In this document: one piece after another, positions 33,438 to 42,576 of the stretch | Numbering within the stretch: the first letter of the stretch is position 1 | Layout of the letters: each line of letters opens with the position of its first letter | NCBI GenBank assembly: GCA_024276465.1 | Contig: JAJRXD010000155.1 | Span: forward strand, 1 to 58,890 | Direction: 5' to 3' | DNA from: Deltaproteobacteria bacterium | GTDB taxonomy: Bacteria > Desulfobacterota > WTBG01 > CAIYCZ01 > CAIRTM01 | Length of the DNA: 58,890 nucleotides | The notes under the pieces: model-generated | What the model saw: only the letters and a program-made list of their open reading frames with translations | Told to the model about the DNA's origin: nothing | Databases searched by the model: none | Translations under genes and position numbers: made by a program

Positions 33438-34004
33438 CTAATTAGAAAGCTTTATTTCTTTTAATACTGTATAAACAGGCCCTGTGGGATGAAGATCACT
33501 TCTGAAAAAAACAATCCTTGAAGCCTCAAAACTGTCCCTGTCATCAAGGCTGAAATCCCTCAGCACAAGCCCAAGTTCCTTTTTTATCCTTGTATCCTTT
33601 ACTCTGCCAAGAGTCAGGTGAGGGGAAAAAGCGCGCTTTTCCACCGGAAATTCGAGTTCAGACAGAGCATTGTCAAGTCTTTTCTGAAATGACCAGAGTT
33701 GTTTGTTTTCGGCAATTCCAGCCCAGATAACCTTCGGGTTTCCTGGATTTGGAAATGCTCCAATTCCTGAAATATTAATGACAAAAGGGCAATACTCCTT
33801 TGCAGCATTTTCCAGGCCCGTGCTGATTTCCTTCACACGTTCGGATTTAGTTGATCCCAGGAATTTCAGTGTCAGGTGCATGTTTTCAGGCTTAACCCAC
33901 CTTATTCCTCCGGTGTTTCGGATAAGCCTCTGCTGAATTCCGGAAATTACTTTCCTCAAATTTTCAGGTATTTCAAGGGCGATAAATGTACGAATGGTTT
34001 CCAT
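33438..34004 (-). CDS. thpR: RNA 2',3'-cyclic phosphodiesterase (ThpR/LigT)
   Basis: This 188-residue protein has both H-x-T-x motifs of the 2H phosphodiesterase family: H43-L-T-L in NMHLTLKFLG and H129-L-T-L in SPHLTLGRV. The N-terminus RTFIALEIPENLRKVI and the internal NPKVIWAGI fit bacterial ThpR. The enzymes open 2',3'-cyclic phosphates on RNA. It sits 21 bases upstream of recA and reads with it, so they may be co-transcribed. Confidence 0.9.
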   Translation of the reverse strand: METIRTFIALEIPENLRKVISGIQQRLIRNTGGIRWVKPENMHLTLKFLGSTKSERVKEISTGLENAAKEYCPFVINISGIGAFPNPGNPKVIWAGIAENKQLWSFQKRLDNALSELEFPVEKRAFSPHLTLGRVKDTRIKKELGLVLRDFSLDDRDSFEASRIVFFRSDLHPTGPVYTVLKEIKLSN

Positions 34005-34156
34005 CCAGGGATTCCCTTAAGCCGAACATTGCAGCATCTGTTTTCTGCAACAGAATAGTTTGTTCGCAGTAATTTATACTGCTATCACAGGAGTTGTTTT
34101 TTGTCAATCAAGGGGTTAAGGGAAAGGTTTAATGGTTCAGCTTTTAGCCATTGCTG

Positions 34157-34217
34157 ACCGGTGCTGTGCACTGAAGGCCACAGATAAAGCATCTGGCCTT
34201 CAGTGCACAGCACCGGT
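34157..34217. terminator. 24-bp perfect palindrome between thpR and a secreted-protein gene
   Basis: The arms at 34157-34180 and 34194-34217 are exact inverse copies of 24 bases with a 13-base loop. It lies about 30 bases after the stop of the 34251 gene (minus strand). There is no T run on either side, so it may be a terminator, an RNA stability element or a regulatory hairpin. Confidence 0.6.
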
Positions 34218-34250
34218 TAACAAACTAAACAACAGCAGCTGAAATGCTGG

Positions 34251-34709
34251 TTAGAAGCTCAGACTCAAATTATATTCGTAAGGCGGGTCCTCAAGGGAAA
34301 AAAGTATTCCGTGAAAAATCACACCTATTGCTTTATAATTGCTGTCAGAAATGCTTGAATTTAATCTCAAAGTTACAGGTGTTATTCCTACATTTATACC
34401 ATAAGTGGGAACGCCAAACCCATAAAAAGCAAGGTATGCAATTTCACCTGTAGTAGTATTTCTTGAAAGGGACATGGAGAAGTTGCCGTTACCGAAAAGA
34501 GACACAAAAGTGATTCCAGAGCCAGGGGCGGAGGTGAGATCTGCTGTTACGGTTTTGGACTGGTTGTTTCGAAGCACAACAAATTCTGTATCTGCAGCGG
34601 GTTCAATTAAATCAGTGTCCATATCTTCAAATGCAGAAACATTGCAAACCATTACAAGTGCTGCAAAGATGCTGAAAAGCAAAACCTTAAGGAATATCTT
34701 TTTCTTCAT
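34251..34709 (-). CDS. Secreted protein of unknown function
   Basis: This 152-residue protein has a clear signal peptide (MKKKIFLKVLLFSIFAALVMVCNVSAF). The mature part, rich in Ser/Thr/Asn and glycines (FVSLFGNGNFSMSLSRNTTTGEIAYLAFYGFGVPTYG), looks like a compact beta protein. I recognise no family and no catalytic motif. It has a plausible Shine-Dalgarno (AAAGGG) and the ATG is well placed. Possibly a surface or periplasmic protein. Confidence 0.55.
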   Translation of the reverse strand: MKKKIFLKVLLFSIFAALVMVCNVSAFEDMDTDLIEPAADTEFVVLRNNQSKTVTADLTSAPGSGITFVSLFGNGNFSMSLSRNTTTGEIAYLAFYGFGVPTYGINVGITPVTLRLNSSISDSNYKAIGVIFHGILFSLEDPPYEYNLSLSF

Positions 34710-34884
34710 AACCAGCCCTTTCTTTCTCTTAAGTTAATATGCGTTAATTTAATTATCTCTTGACATTGGGTCAGGCATAAATAATAAATTATGCAACTCA
34801 TCAATGTCAAGCAATTAAATCAGATTTGAATTTAAAAATCAACACAAGAAAACTTTAAATTTATTATTGATAATGGAGTCCGCA

Positions 34885-35928
34885 ATGTTTTTTAAACCTG
34901 AAGGAACTGCTACTGCAATTGGTAGCTTCCCACATAAAGACGCTGAACAGGCATGTGATCTTATCCTGAGATTTATTCCTGAAATTCCTGTCTGGCCGCA
35001 GCTGCCCAACATTGATTTCCGGGAGCAGATGGATATTCAATACTGTGAAGGTCTGCCCAGACTGGTCCTGGAAGAAAGCCGAAAAAAAATATGTTTTGAC
35101 ACCAGTGGAGATTTCAGCAGGGATTTTGAAGAATTTTATAATAACTTCCTGGAGGATAATCTGGGTTATTTTAAAATTTCACCTGAATTCAGTCGCGGTA
35201 TTTACCAGATGGAGAAGAAATTGTCTGAAATGGACAGATCTTCTGTAAAATATTTTAAAAATCAGGTTACCGGCCCTGTTACATTCGGGTTAAGTGTTAT
35301 GGATGAAGACGGTAAACCTGTTTATTACAATGAGATTTTCAGGGATGTTGTAGTAAAGGCAGTTATAATGAAAGCACGCTGGTTGCTGAACAGGTTTAAG
35401 CATCTGGGGTTAGACCAGATATGCTTTGTTGACGAACCCATTCTTTCAGCTTTCGGGTCTTCCACATATATAAGTGTTCAGCGTTCAGATGTCGTAGCCT
35501 GTCTGAGTGAGGTTGTAGAGGCTGTTCATAAAGAGGGGGCTCTTACAGGAACACATTGCTGCGGCAATACTGAATGGACAATCCTGATTGATGCCGGAGT
35601 GGACATCATCAACTTTGATGCCTATGAATACGGAGAAACCATAGCATATTATCCTGGTGATGTTAGTGCATTTCTGGACAGGGGAGGTGTTTTGGCCTGG
35701 GGCATAGTGCCTACTTCAGGCAGGATTAACCAGGAAACTCCGGAGTCTTTGCTGAAAAGACTGAAATCTGTTGTGCATGATTTGGCAGGCAGGGGGATTG
35801 ATGAAAATCTGCTGTGGGAAAGATGTTTGATTACCCCAAGCTGCGGCACAGGTTCTGTTTCAGTGGAATTGTCAGAGAAAGTAATGCATTATTTATCGGA
35901 AGTAAGCAGAATTATCAGGCAAAATTGA
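34885..35928 (+). CDS. Core-MetE-like methyltransferase
   Basis: Start at 34885 (MFFKPEGTATAIGSFPH) since GGAG is 6 bases upstream; earlier in-frame ATGs lack this. The 347-residue product has the UroD/MetE fold with likely zinc ligands H224-x-C226 (GTHCCGN) and C320 (TPSCGTG), and the FVDEP segment (183-185). It lacks the N-terminal half of MetE and is near the length of the core-MetE family, which uses methylcobalamin or a corrinoid protein as methyl donor. A role in methionine synthesis or other methyl transfer is likely; the donor is not visible in the window. Confidence 0.75.
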   Translation: MFFKPEGTATAIGSFPHKDAEQACDLILRFIPEIPVWPQLPNIDFREQMDIQYCEGLPRLVLEESRKKICFDTSGDFSRDFEEFYNNFLEDNLGYFKISPEFSRGIYQMEKKLSEMDRSSVKYFKNQVTGPVTFGLSVMDEDGKPVYYNEIFRDVVVKAVIMKARWLLNRFKHLGLDQICFVDEPILSAFGSSTYISVQRSDVVACLSEVVEAVHKEGALTGTHCCGNTEWTILIDAGVDIINFDAYEYGETIAYYPGDVSAFLDRGGVLAWGIVPTSGRINQETPESLLKRLKSVVHDLAGRGIDENLLWERCLITPSCGTGSVSVELSEKVMHYLSEVSRIIRQN

Positions 35929-35938
35929 TAAATAATAT

Positions 35939-37195
35939 TCAGATCAGGATGAAGGAGACAAAAAGCCCGGTAAGTATCATTGCGCTGAAAATGGGGAATG
36001 AATACCTGATAAGAGACGGTGCTCCAGTGAAAGTTATCAGCATTTTGACAGTGGTGTTTGAAAGAGCAGCAAGTGTTATTCCTCTTGCTGCGACAGTATT
36101 GGTGATTGTTTCTCCTGCAAGGTTTGAAAGTGAGAGGGTAATGGGGTCAACATCAGCAAGCCCGGTAATAACACTTGAAAGATAAATTCCTGTTGTCCCG
36201 AAAAAAACCTGACCGGCTTTGGCAATAAAAAGTATGAGGCCAAATAAAAGACCGAATAATATGGCTGGCCAGAGTTCAAACGGGTTTGTTGTTTTCACAT
36301 TCTCCTTTTCCAGTGTCCTGTCTGATGTTTTCTGTCTTGCGAACCAGACAAAAACACAACAAAGCAAACCAACCCCCCCCGCGCTGGCGATCGGAATAAC
36401 TAAAATTTTTCCCACAGCAGGCTGGACAGTAAATGTCTCTGCCAGAACCCGAATAAACATAATGGCAGATGCCAGAACAATCCCAAGTGCAAACTCAGGG
36501 GCAAGGTCAGGCTCGTTCTGACTGCGGCGGGTAAACCCGAGCGTAACAGCTGTACTTGATGCAATGCCGCCCATAATTCCTGCAAGCCCTATCCCCTGTC
36601 TGGCCCCGAATATCTTTATCAGCACATAACCTACAAAATTTATGCCTGCAATAAGAACAACCATAAGCCATATGTTATATGGATTAACAACATCCAGCGG
36701 CCCGAAAGTTCTGTCAGGAAGTATGGGGAGGATTATCAGGGTTATCATTCCGAACTGAAGTGCAGCAGCAATATCCTTTTTTCCGATCTTATGGGAGAGA
36801 CCTTCAAGGGGTTTTTTGGTTGCCAGCAGCAGAACGGTTACAAAGGCTAACGCAGCAGCAAGGGCTGTCATCTTCCACCAGACAAGCCCGCCAAACATAA
36901 AACAGAGAAAGGATGCAATCTCAGTTGTAATGCCGGGAGACTGCCGGGCTGTACAGGTGTGCGTGGTGATAACAATAGCTGCAAAAGTGATGAAGGATAC
37001 AGCAAAGACCCATCCGGCAAAAACATCATTTATCATAGCGGCTGTACAGCCCATTAAGGAGATAAGGGGAAATGTTCGGATGCCTGCAAATGCCTCGCTT
37101 TTCTCCTTTTCCCGCTCAACTCCTATTATAAGGCCAAGGGCAATGGCAATGCCGAATCGCTGGAATAAAACTGTAAGTTCAGGAACTGAGGACAT
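35939..37195 (-). CDS. MgtC/DUF4010 membrane protein
   Basis: This 418-residue protein has about ten to twelve hydrophobic segments. The N-terminal part has the MgtC/SapB signature (ALGLIIGVEREKEKSEAFAGIRTFPLISLMG). The C-terminal part is DUF4010-like (GGIASSTAVTLGFTRRS; LAETFTVQPAVGK; FGTTGIYLSSVITGLADVDPITLSL). Such proteins occur in many anaerobes; Mg2+ or other ion handling is assumed only by family. It is a monocistron, convergent with the core-MetE-like gene. Confidence 0.8.
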   Translation of the reverse strand: MSSVPELTVLFQRFGIAIALGLIIGVEREKEKSEAFAGIRTFPLISLMGCTAAMINDVFAGWVFAVSFITFAAIVITTHTCTARQSPGITTEIASFLCFMFGGLVWWKMTALAAALAFVTVLLLATKKPLEGLSHKIGKKDIAAALQFGMITLIILPILPDRTFGPLDVVNPYNIWLMVVLIAGINFVGYVLIKIFGARQGIGLAGIMGGIASSTAVTLGFTRRSQNEPDLAPEFALGIVLASAIMFIRVLAETFTVQPAVGKILVIPIASAGGVGLLCCVFVWFARQKTSDRTLEKENVKTTNPFELWPAILFGLLFGLILFIAKAGQVFFGTTGIYLSSVITGLADVDPITLSLSNLAGETITNTVAARGITLAALSNTTVKMLITFTGAPSLIRYSFPIFSAMILTGLFVSFILI

Positions 37196-37327
37196 GATAA
37201 AAATATCAGGATTAAACAGTTATGTTTGTTTTATTTATATATGTAATTGGCTTTGATAATACGATTGTATAAATAGTTTTCGGGCAGACATTAAATTAAA
37301 CCATCTCAACAGGTAAAACCGGTTTTA

Positions 37328-38317
37328 TTACTTTTCGCGTATAAAAAATTCCAGGACTATAAATATAAGTGCTATAAATATGAACCATTGAAAACGTTCC
37401 TCCCATCTTTTTTTACGGGTGGACCGAAGTTCTTTTTGTTCCATTGTACCTTTTATTTCACTTTTGTAGATTTTGTCAAGGTCCATATCCCCTGTTACAG
37501 AACGTACGTAGCTTCCGCCTGTTTCAAGAGCTATTTTTTGCAGTGTTTTTTCATCAAGCCTGCTCAATACAACATTGCCTTTTTTGTCTTTGAGGAACCC
37601 TCCTGAGCCATCATTGGCAGGGATGGGTGTTCCGCTGTCTTTTCCAATTCCAATGGTAAAAATCCTTATTCCTTCCTTTTTTGCCATTTTGGCTGCTTCA
37701 AGCGGTTTGCTTCCATGGTCCTCGCCATCAGTAATAATTATAAGTGCTTTGGACTTCCTTTCGCGACGGCTGAATGATTCAACAGCTTTCCTTATGGCAT
37801 CTCCTATTGCAGTTCCGGGAGTTGGGATCAGGTCAGGATCAAGATAATCCATAAACATTCTGAAGGCGCCATAGTCAAGGGTAAGGGGGCATTGAACAAA
37901 GCTTGTCCCTGCAAAAGCAATGAGGCCTATGCGGTCGCCCTCAAGCATGCGGCACAGATCATATATCTCTCTTTTAGCTCTTTCCAGGCGATTTGGCTCA
38001 ACATCTTCTGCCAGCATGCTTTTTGATACATCGACTGCTACAATAATATCAACACCAACCCGTTTGACATCCTCCCAGTGAAACCCCCATTTGGGTCTGA
38101 CAAGGGCTATTATCAGGAAAAAAATGGCTGCAATTAAAAAAAATGCTTTTAACTTCTGCCTTCTTTTATTTATTGACGGGATAAGTTTGGGATAAAGTTC
38201 TTCCCCGCAGAACTCTTTTATCTGTTTCTCCTTTTTCAGGAAGGTGTAAATGTAGAAAAACACAAGGCATGGGATAAGCCAAAGCAAAAAAAGATATGTT
38301 AAATTTCCAAACTGCAT
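37328..38317 (-). CDS. BatB-like VWA membrane protein
   Basis: This 329-residue protein has two N-terminal membrane helices (residues 8-26, 56-76), a VWA domain with MIDAS D96-V-S-K-S100 (VDVSKSM) and a later ITDGEDHGS, and one C-terminal helix (WFIFIALIFIVLEF). It matches BatB of the Bacteroides aerotolerance cluster. It is the last gene of the moxR operon. Its stop is followed at once by the palindrome TAAAACCGGTTTTA (37314-37327), which may mark the operon end. Confidence 0.85.
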   Translation of the reverse strand: MQFGNLTYLFLLWLIPCLVFFYIYTFLKKEKQIKEFCGEELYPKLIPSINKRRQKLKAFFLIAAIFFLIIALVRPKWGFHWEDVKRVGVDIIVAVDVSKSMLAEDVEPNRLERAKREIYDLCRMLEGDRIGLIAFAGTSFVQCPLTLDYGAFRMFMDYLDPDLIPTPGTAIGDAIRKAVESFSRRERKSKALIIITDGEDHGSKPLEAAKMAKKEGIRIFTIGIGKDSGTPIPANDGSGGFLKDKKGNVVLSRLDEKTLQKIALETGGSYVRSVTGDMDLDKIYKSEIKGTMEQKELRSTRKKRWEERFQWFIFIALIFIVLEFFIREK

Positions 38318-38337
38318 AAGTCAAAGCTCTGAAATAT

Positions 38338-39333
38338 TTATGGTATTTTGCGTAACCGTGTATTTGCAAGTGCAAGTTCCAGCAGCAGAAGGCACAGGCC
38401 GGGAATAAGAAAATAGATAAAAAGTTCCTCGTATTCCATATATTCCTTTATTTTTACCTCTGTTTTTTCCATTTTATCTATCTGATTATAGATATCCTTC
38501 AGTGCCCTTGTATTTGTAGCCCTGAAATATTTTCCTCCTGTTGCCTGTGCAATACCTGTCAGGGTGCCCTCGTCAAGATCAACCTTCTGGTAAACATACT
38601 GTTTCCCGAAAAACGAATCCACAAGGAAAGGCGCTTCACCTTCTGTCCCGACGCCTATTGTGTATATTTTGATACCATAGGTTTTTGCTATCCCTGCTGC
38701 AGTTAAGGGGCTGATGGCACCGGAATTGTTCCTGCCGTCTGTTAACAGTATTATAACTTTTGATTTTGACTTAAGGTCCTTGAGGCGCTTTACGCAGATA
38801 GCAATGGAAGATCCTATTGCAGTAGAGTCTCCCGCCATCCCTATTTCCACACTGTCAAGCAGGCTCAGAAGAACACCATAGTCAAGGGTCAGGGGACACT
38901 GGGTAAACGCCTCTTCCCCGAATACTACCATACCTATCCTGTCGTTTTCCCTGCCACGGATAAATTCACTCACAACTTTTTTTACTACCCTGAGCCTGGT
39001 AGCCCTTTTACCGTTGTCTTTGAAGTCAAGAGCCTGCATGCTTCCGGATGTATCCAGACAAAGCATTATATCAACACCTTCCGTGGTGATCTCTGTTGAC
39101 TTGATTCCGGACTGGGGGCGGGCGAGTGCAAGGATAAAAAGACTTACAGCAATACACCTTATTACTATAAGGCTGTTTCTGAAAAGCAGAGAAGAGGATT
39201 TTTTTAACTTCTTTAATACCCCAAGAGATGAGAAGCGAATCTGGCTTCTTCCCGGACTTTTCCACCAGTAAAGAAGCATTAAAGGCAAAACAATAAAAAA
39301 TATAAGCAGCCAGGGGTCTTCAAATCGTAGCAT
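38338..39333 (-). CDS. BatA-like VWA membrane protein
   Basis: This 331-residue protein has N-terminal membrane helices (residues 8-24 and 52-72), a VWA domain with MIDAS D94-T-S-G-S98 (LCLDTSGSM) and LLTDGRNNSG, and a C-terminal helix (LFIYFLIPGLCLLLLELAL). It precedes the BatB-like gene by 20 bases. The paired VWA proteins are thought to form a membrane complex with MoxR-type ATPases that act as chaperones for exported or periplasmic proteins (family knowledge, mechanism uncertain). Confidence 0.85.
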   Translation of the reverse strand: MLRFEDPWLLIFFIVLPLMLLYWWKSPGRSQIRFSSLGVLKKLKKSSSLLFRNSLIVIRCIAVSLFILALARPQSGIKSTEITTEGVDIMLCLDTSGSMQALDFKDNGKRATRLRVVKKVVSEFIRGRENDRIGMVVFGEEAFTQCPLTLDYGVLLSLLDSVEIGMAGDSTAIGSSIAICVKRLKDLKSKSKVIILLTDGRNNSGAISPLTAAGIAKTYGIKIYTIGVGTEGEAPFLVDSFFGKQYVYQKVDLDEGTLTGIAQATGGKYFRATNTRALKDIYNQIDKMEKTEVKIKEYMEYEELFIYFLIPGLCLLLLELALANTRLRKIP

Positions 39334-39343
39334 GGTCTGAGTG

Positions 39344-40324
39344 TCAGGTCTCCAGTTTTTGTTCGTTTTCCTGTTTTGTTTCGTTAATAACAGTAACTAT
39401 TTCCTGATGGCTTTTGTCAATCTCTTCCTGTGTGGGTGGATATTTTGCAAACTTAACCATGTCCGAATGCAACAGGAACTCAAGGGTGGTTGACCTTGCT
39501 GATTCTGTCATTGCATCAAGTTTTGTTATTTCAGGAAGAAGCTCCTGGGTTGTACTCTCAACAGCACGTAAATTAAATCTGTTTTCAATATATCTGCGGA
39601 AGATATCAGAAAGTCTGAAGTAGTGCTCCCGCACCACCCCCTTTTCTATCAGCTTTTCTTTTTTAAGATTATCAAGCGCCTCAAGCGCTAAAACATGAGC
39701 AGGTTTCTGAATTTCCTGTCTCCTTTGTCTCTTTTTTCGCAAATAGAAAAGAACGCAGATAACAATCAGGCTTGCAATAATGGCTGCGGACCCGGCTATA
39801 ATGAAAAGAGTCAGGTCCCGGTTTGTTTCCTGCAGAGGTTTTATGTCAATTATATCTTCCAGCTGTTTTTCTTCATCGTCCGAAGCACCGGACTTAACCT
39901 CTAAAAATATCTGTGGGGTTTCGAGCTTTTTTTCTGTGTTATCCGTGTCTGTGTATGAAATATTCATGGATGGAATAATATAGGTTCCTGCAATGTCAGC
40001 ACGAAGAGCATACCATTTTTTGTATACTAAGCGAGTATCCATATTCACAGGCCCGTCTTCTCCAAAGTCGACAACTCTCAAGCCGGCAATCTTTGAGCCA
40101 GGTTCCGGCAGGCGCACTTTAATTCCCGGAGAATATAAAACACTGAGCGTAAATGTTATGGTTTCGGATGTTGTTGCTGTTGTGCGGTCTGTCTGTGCTT
40201 TTACTTCAATTGAAGGGATCTGGACCTCTTCAACGGTTTCCCCCTTTTCCATATCTTTATCCGGGGAACAGCCTGCAATGGAAAGCAGGAACAGCAGCAA
40301 GCATGAAAAAACATTTTTTTTCAC
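39344..40324 (-). CDS. BatD-like lipoprotein with DUF4381-like tail
   Basis: This 326-residue protein starts at a GTG that overlaps the previous stop (GTGA). It has a lipobox (LLSIAGC, Cys19) and an Ig-like beta domain (SETITFTLSVLYSPGIKVRLPEPG, then KKWYALRADIAGTYIIP), as in BatD. One membrane segment follows (about residues 165-195) with a cytoplasmic region, KAHVLALEALDNLKKEKLI-like and RYIENRFNLRAVESTTQELLPEI, typical of DUF4381 proteins in MoxR operons. It is probably the periplasm-facing partner of the VWA pair. Confidence 0.7.
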   Translation of the reverse strand: MKKNVFSCLLLFLLSIAGCSPDKDMEKGETVEEVQIPSIEVKAQTDRTTATTSETITFTLSVLYSPGIKVRLPEPGSKIAGLRVVDFGEDGPVNMDTRLVYKKWYALRADIAGTYIIPSMNISYTDTDNTEKKLETPQIFLEVKSGASDDEEKQLEDIIDIKPLQETNRDLTLFIIAGSAAIIASLIVICVLFYLRKKRQRRQEIQKPAHVLALEALDNLKKEKLIEKGVVREHYFRLSDIFRRYIENRFNLRAVESTTQELLPEITKLDAMTESARSTTLEFLLHSDMVKFAKYPPTQEEIDKSHQEIVTVINETKQENEQKLET

Positions 40325-41580
40325 GAAGAGCCCCCTCCAATGACAGCCTCGGGGAAAAGTTTTACATCAGAAGTTTTCAGTATTTGATCCAAAAGATGCT
40401 GGTAAGATGTTTTAAGTTTATGCATATAATAATCGTTTTGTACCTGATTTTTAGCCTCTTCAAATGTTGGAACCTTTGAAGGCCTCTTTTTATCAATGCG
40501 AAAAAGATAGTAATATCCTCCGGCTTTGACCGCCTGGGTGATCTCTCCCTCTTTTGCTGCAAACAGGGCATTGGAAATCTCGCTTACATTCCCAATCCCA
40601 AGGTCATCTTCTCCTTTTCTGATCCACCCGTTAAATTCACCACCATTTTTTGCTGTTTCCTTGTCAAGGGATATATCCCGGGCGAGGGCACTGAAATCCT
40701 TACCGTTTTTCAACTCCTCAATTATTCTGTCAGAAATTTCCTTCATACCCGCTTTTATCAGGCTTACTTTAACAGCTTCTTTCCGGATGTAGTCCTTCTT
40801 GTGAGCCTCAAAGAAATTACGCAGGTCATCTTCTTCCAGTTTGATTTTGTCCTTCAGCTCATGCTCAAGGACCTTGTTCACCATTAGCTCTTTTTCAATC
40901 TGCTTCAGCTTTTTTCTCATGTCCGGTGCTTTATCATATTCAAGCTTTACAGCTTTACGATAGAGCAGCTCATCGGCAACATATTTTTTTAAAAATTCAG
41001 CTTTGGCCTTTTTTTCTTCAAATTGTTTTCTCATCCCCTCAGGCATGCTGTCAATGGCATTGTTTATGTCTTCAAGATAAATTTTTTCCTCTCCTATTTC
41101 TGCCACTATTTTACCATCTTTTTTTGTGACGGCTTTTTTTTGTGACGATCTCCTGCTTAAGCTGTATTCTGCGGCATTGTATTTTCCCGATCGTTCCAGG
41201 CAGTTGATGATTTTTGAACCCACATCGGCTTTAAGCTGAGTTTCAGGGTCTGCAATCTCAACACGGTAAAACCATGAAAGAGCCTTTTCGTACTGCGCTT
41301 CTTCCATGTACATTTTGCCTATGGTATAGGAAAGGCTGGCAAGCTGCTTTTTGTCCAGGGGTGCTGTTGCAGTATATTTTTCATACTCCTGTATGGCCTG
41401 CAGGTTTAAACCCGCGCTTTTGAGCCTGTTTGCAAGCATCCGCTGTTGTACAGGTGTCCAGACTGATTCTCCGGACTGTTGGGGTCCTGCCGGACAGAAT
41501 CCTGTTTTAAAGCAGTAAACCACCACAATCAGCATAAGGCAGAGAGTTGTAAAGCTTAAAACAACTGCTGATTTGTTCAT
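40321..41580 (-). CDS. PpiC-type peptidyl-prolyl isomerase with TPR region
   Basis: This 419-residue protein has an N-terminal membrane anchor (residues 8-26). TPR-like helices follow (LQAIQEYEKYTATAPLDKKQL, then YEKALSWFYRVEIADPETQL), then a SurA-like chaperone region from about residue 160. A parvulin domain lies at residues 270-365, including GGEFNGWIRKGEDDLG and ALFAAKEGEITQAVKAGGYYYLFRI. It overlaps both neighbours by 4 bases in the moxR operon. The TPR part occupies the place of BatE-type TPR proteins in other Bat loci. A role in folding of exported proteins is likely. Confidence 0.8.
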   Translation of the reverse strand: MNKSAVVLSFTTLCLMLIVVVYCFKTGFCPAGPQQSGESVWTPVQQRMLANRLKSAGLNLQAIQEYEKYTATAPLDKKQLASLSYTIGKMYMEEAQYEKALSWFYRVEIADPETQLKADVGSKIINCLERSGKYNAAEYSLSRRSSQKKAVTKKDGKIVAEIGEEKIYLEDINNAIDSMPEGMRKQFEEKKAKAEFLKKYVADELLYRKAVKLEYDKAPDMRKKLKQIEKELMVNKVLEHELKDKIKLEEDDLRNFFEAHKKDYIRKEAVKVSLIKAGMKEISDRIIEELKNGKDFSALARDISLDKETAKNGGEFNGWIRKGEDDLGIGNVSEISNALFAAKEGEITQAVKAGGYYYLFRIDKKRPSKVPTFEEAKNQVQNDYYMHKLKTSYQHLLDQILKTSDVKLFPEAVIGGGSS

Positions 41581-42452
41581 AACCTTTTCTCCCTCATTCT
41601 GAAAAATTTCATCATGGGATCAATATATGGAATGTCAGTTCTTATATCAATGTAATCAATACCAATGGACCTGAAGAACTCAAACTTGCTCTGCAGATCC
41701 TGGCCTGCAAGGAGTTTGAAACTTTCTCTGAATTTTTTATCAGAAGTATCAATGAGAAGTGTTTCTCCTGTTTCAGCATCCTGCAGTTCCACTATTCCAA
41801 CCTGGGGCAGCATCAGTTCCCGCGGATCGGTTACACAGATTGAAACCAGATCATGCTTTTTGCTGGTTATCCTGAGAGCTCTGCCAAACCCATCTGCAAT
41901 AAAGTCAGAAATCAAAAAGGCAACTACTTTTCTTCTTGCTACTTTGTTCAGGTAATTAAGGGCTGCTGTAATATTGGTCTCTGTTGAAACAGGTTGATGC
42001 TCAAGAACCTCTTTGATTAAACGCCATACATGGTTTTTTCCTTTTTTTGGCGGAATAAACTGCTCAACATGGTCGCTGAAAATAATGAGCCCAACCTTGT
42101 CATTGCTTTTAGTTGCGGCAAAGGCAAGAACTGAAGCAATTTCAGCTGACAATTCCTGCTTGAGCTGTTTTTGAGTTCCAAAAAGACAGGACGAACTGAC
42201 ATCAACAAGAAGCATAATGGTCAGTTCCCGTTCCTCGCGATAAACCTTTACAAAAGGATGCCCGAACCGTGCGGTTACATTCCAGTCAATATCCCTTACG
42301 TCATCGCCGGGAGCATATTCACGGACTTCCTCAAATTCCATACCGCGTCCGCGAAAAGCACTTTCGTATTCACCGGCAAATATATCGTTAACCACGTATT
42401 TGGTTTTGATATGTATCTGCCGGATTTTTTTAATAATTTCTTTTGGAATCAT
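41577..42452 (-). CDS. DUF58 protein of a MoxR operon
   Basis: This 291-residue protein carries the DUF58 core FEEVREYAPGDDVRDIDWNVTARFG and a VWA-like fold with DVSSSCLFG (MIDAS-like) and LISDFIADGF. It typically follows moxR in such operons and is thought to work with the MoxR ATPase. It begins about 125 bases after moxR, so it may have its own translation start (ribosome-binding site weak), and it overlaps the PpiC gene by 4 bases. Confidence 0.88.
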   Translation of the reverse strand: MIPKEIIKKIRQIHIKTKYVVNDIFAGEYESAFRGRGMEFEEVREYAPGDDVRDIDWNVTARFGHPFVKVYREERELTIMLLVDVSSSCLFGTQKQLKQELSAEIASVLAFAATKSNDKVGLIIFSDHVEQFIPPKKGKNHVWRLIKEVLEHQPVSTETNITAALNYLNKVARRKVVAFLISDFIADGFGRALRITSKKHDLVSICVTDPRELMLPQVGIVELQDAETGETLLIDTSDKKFRESFKLLAGQDLQSKFEFFRSIGIDYIDIRTDIPYIDPMMKFFRMREKRL

Positions 42453-42576
42453 TGTAATAACCCGTCAGTTTTTATAATCGCCATTTTTTTGCTTCCTGCT
42501 GAAAGCTGTATTTTTAATTTAACCTGAATTGAGCGATTCTAAAAAAACATGACTTCACAAACAGCATAGCTTAGGT

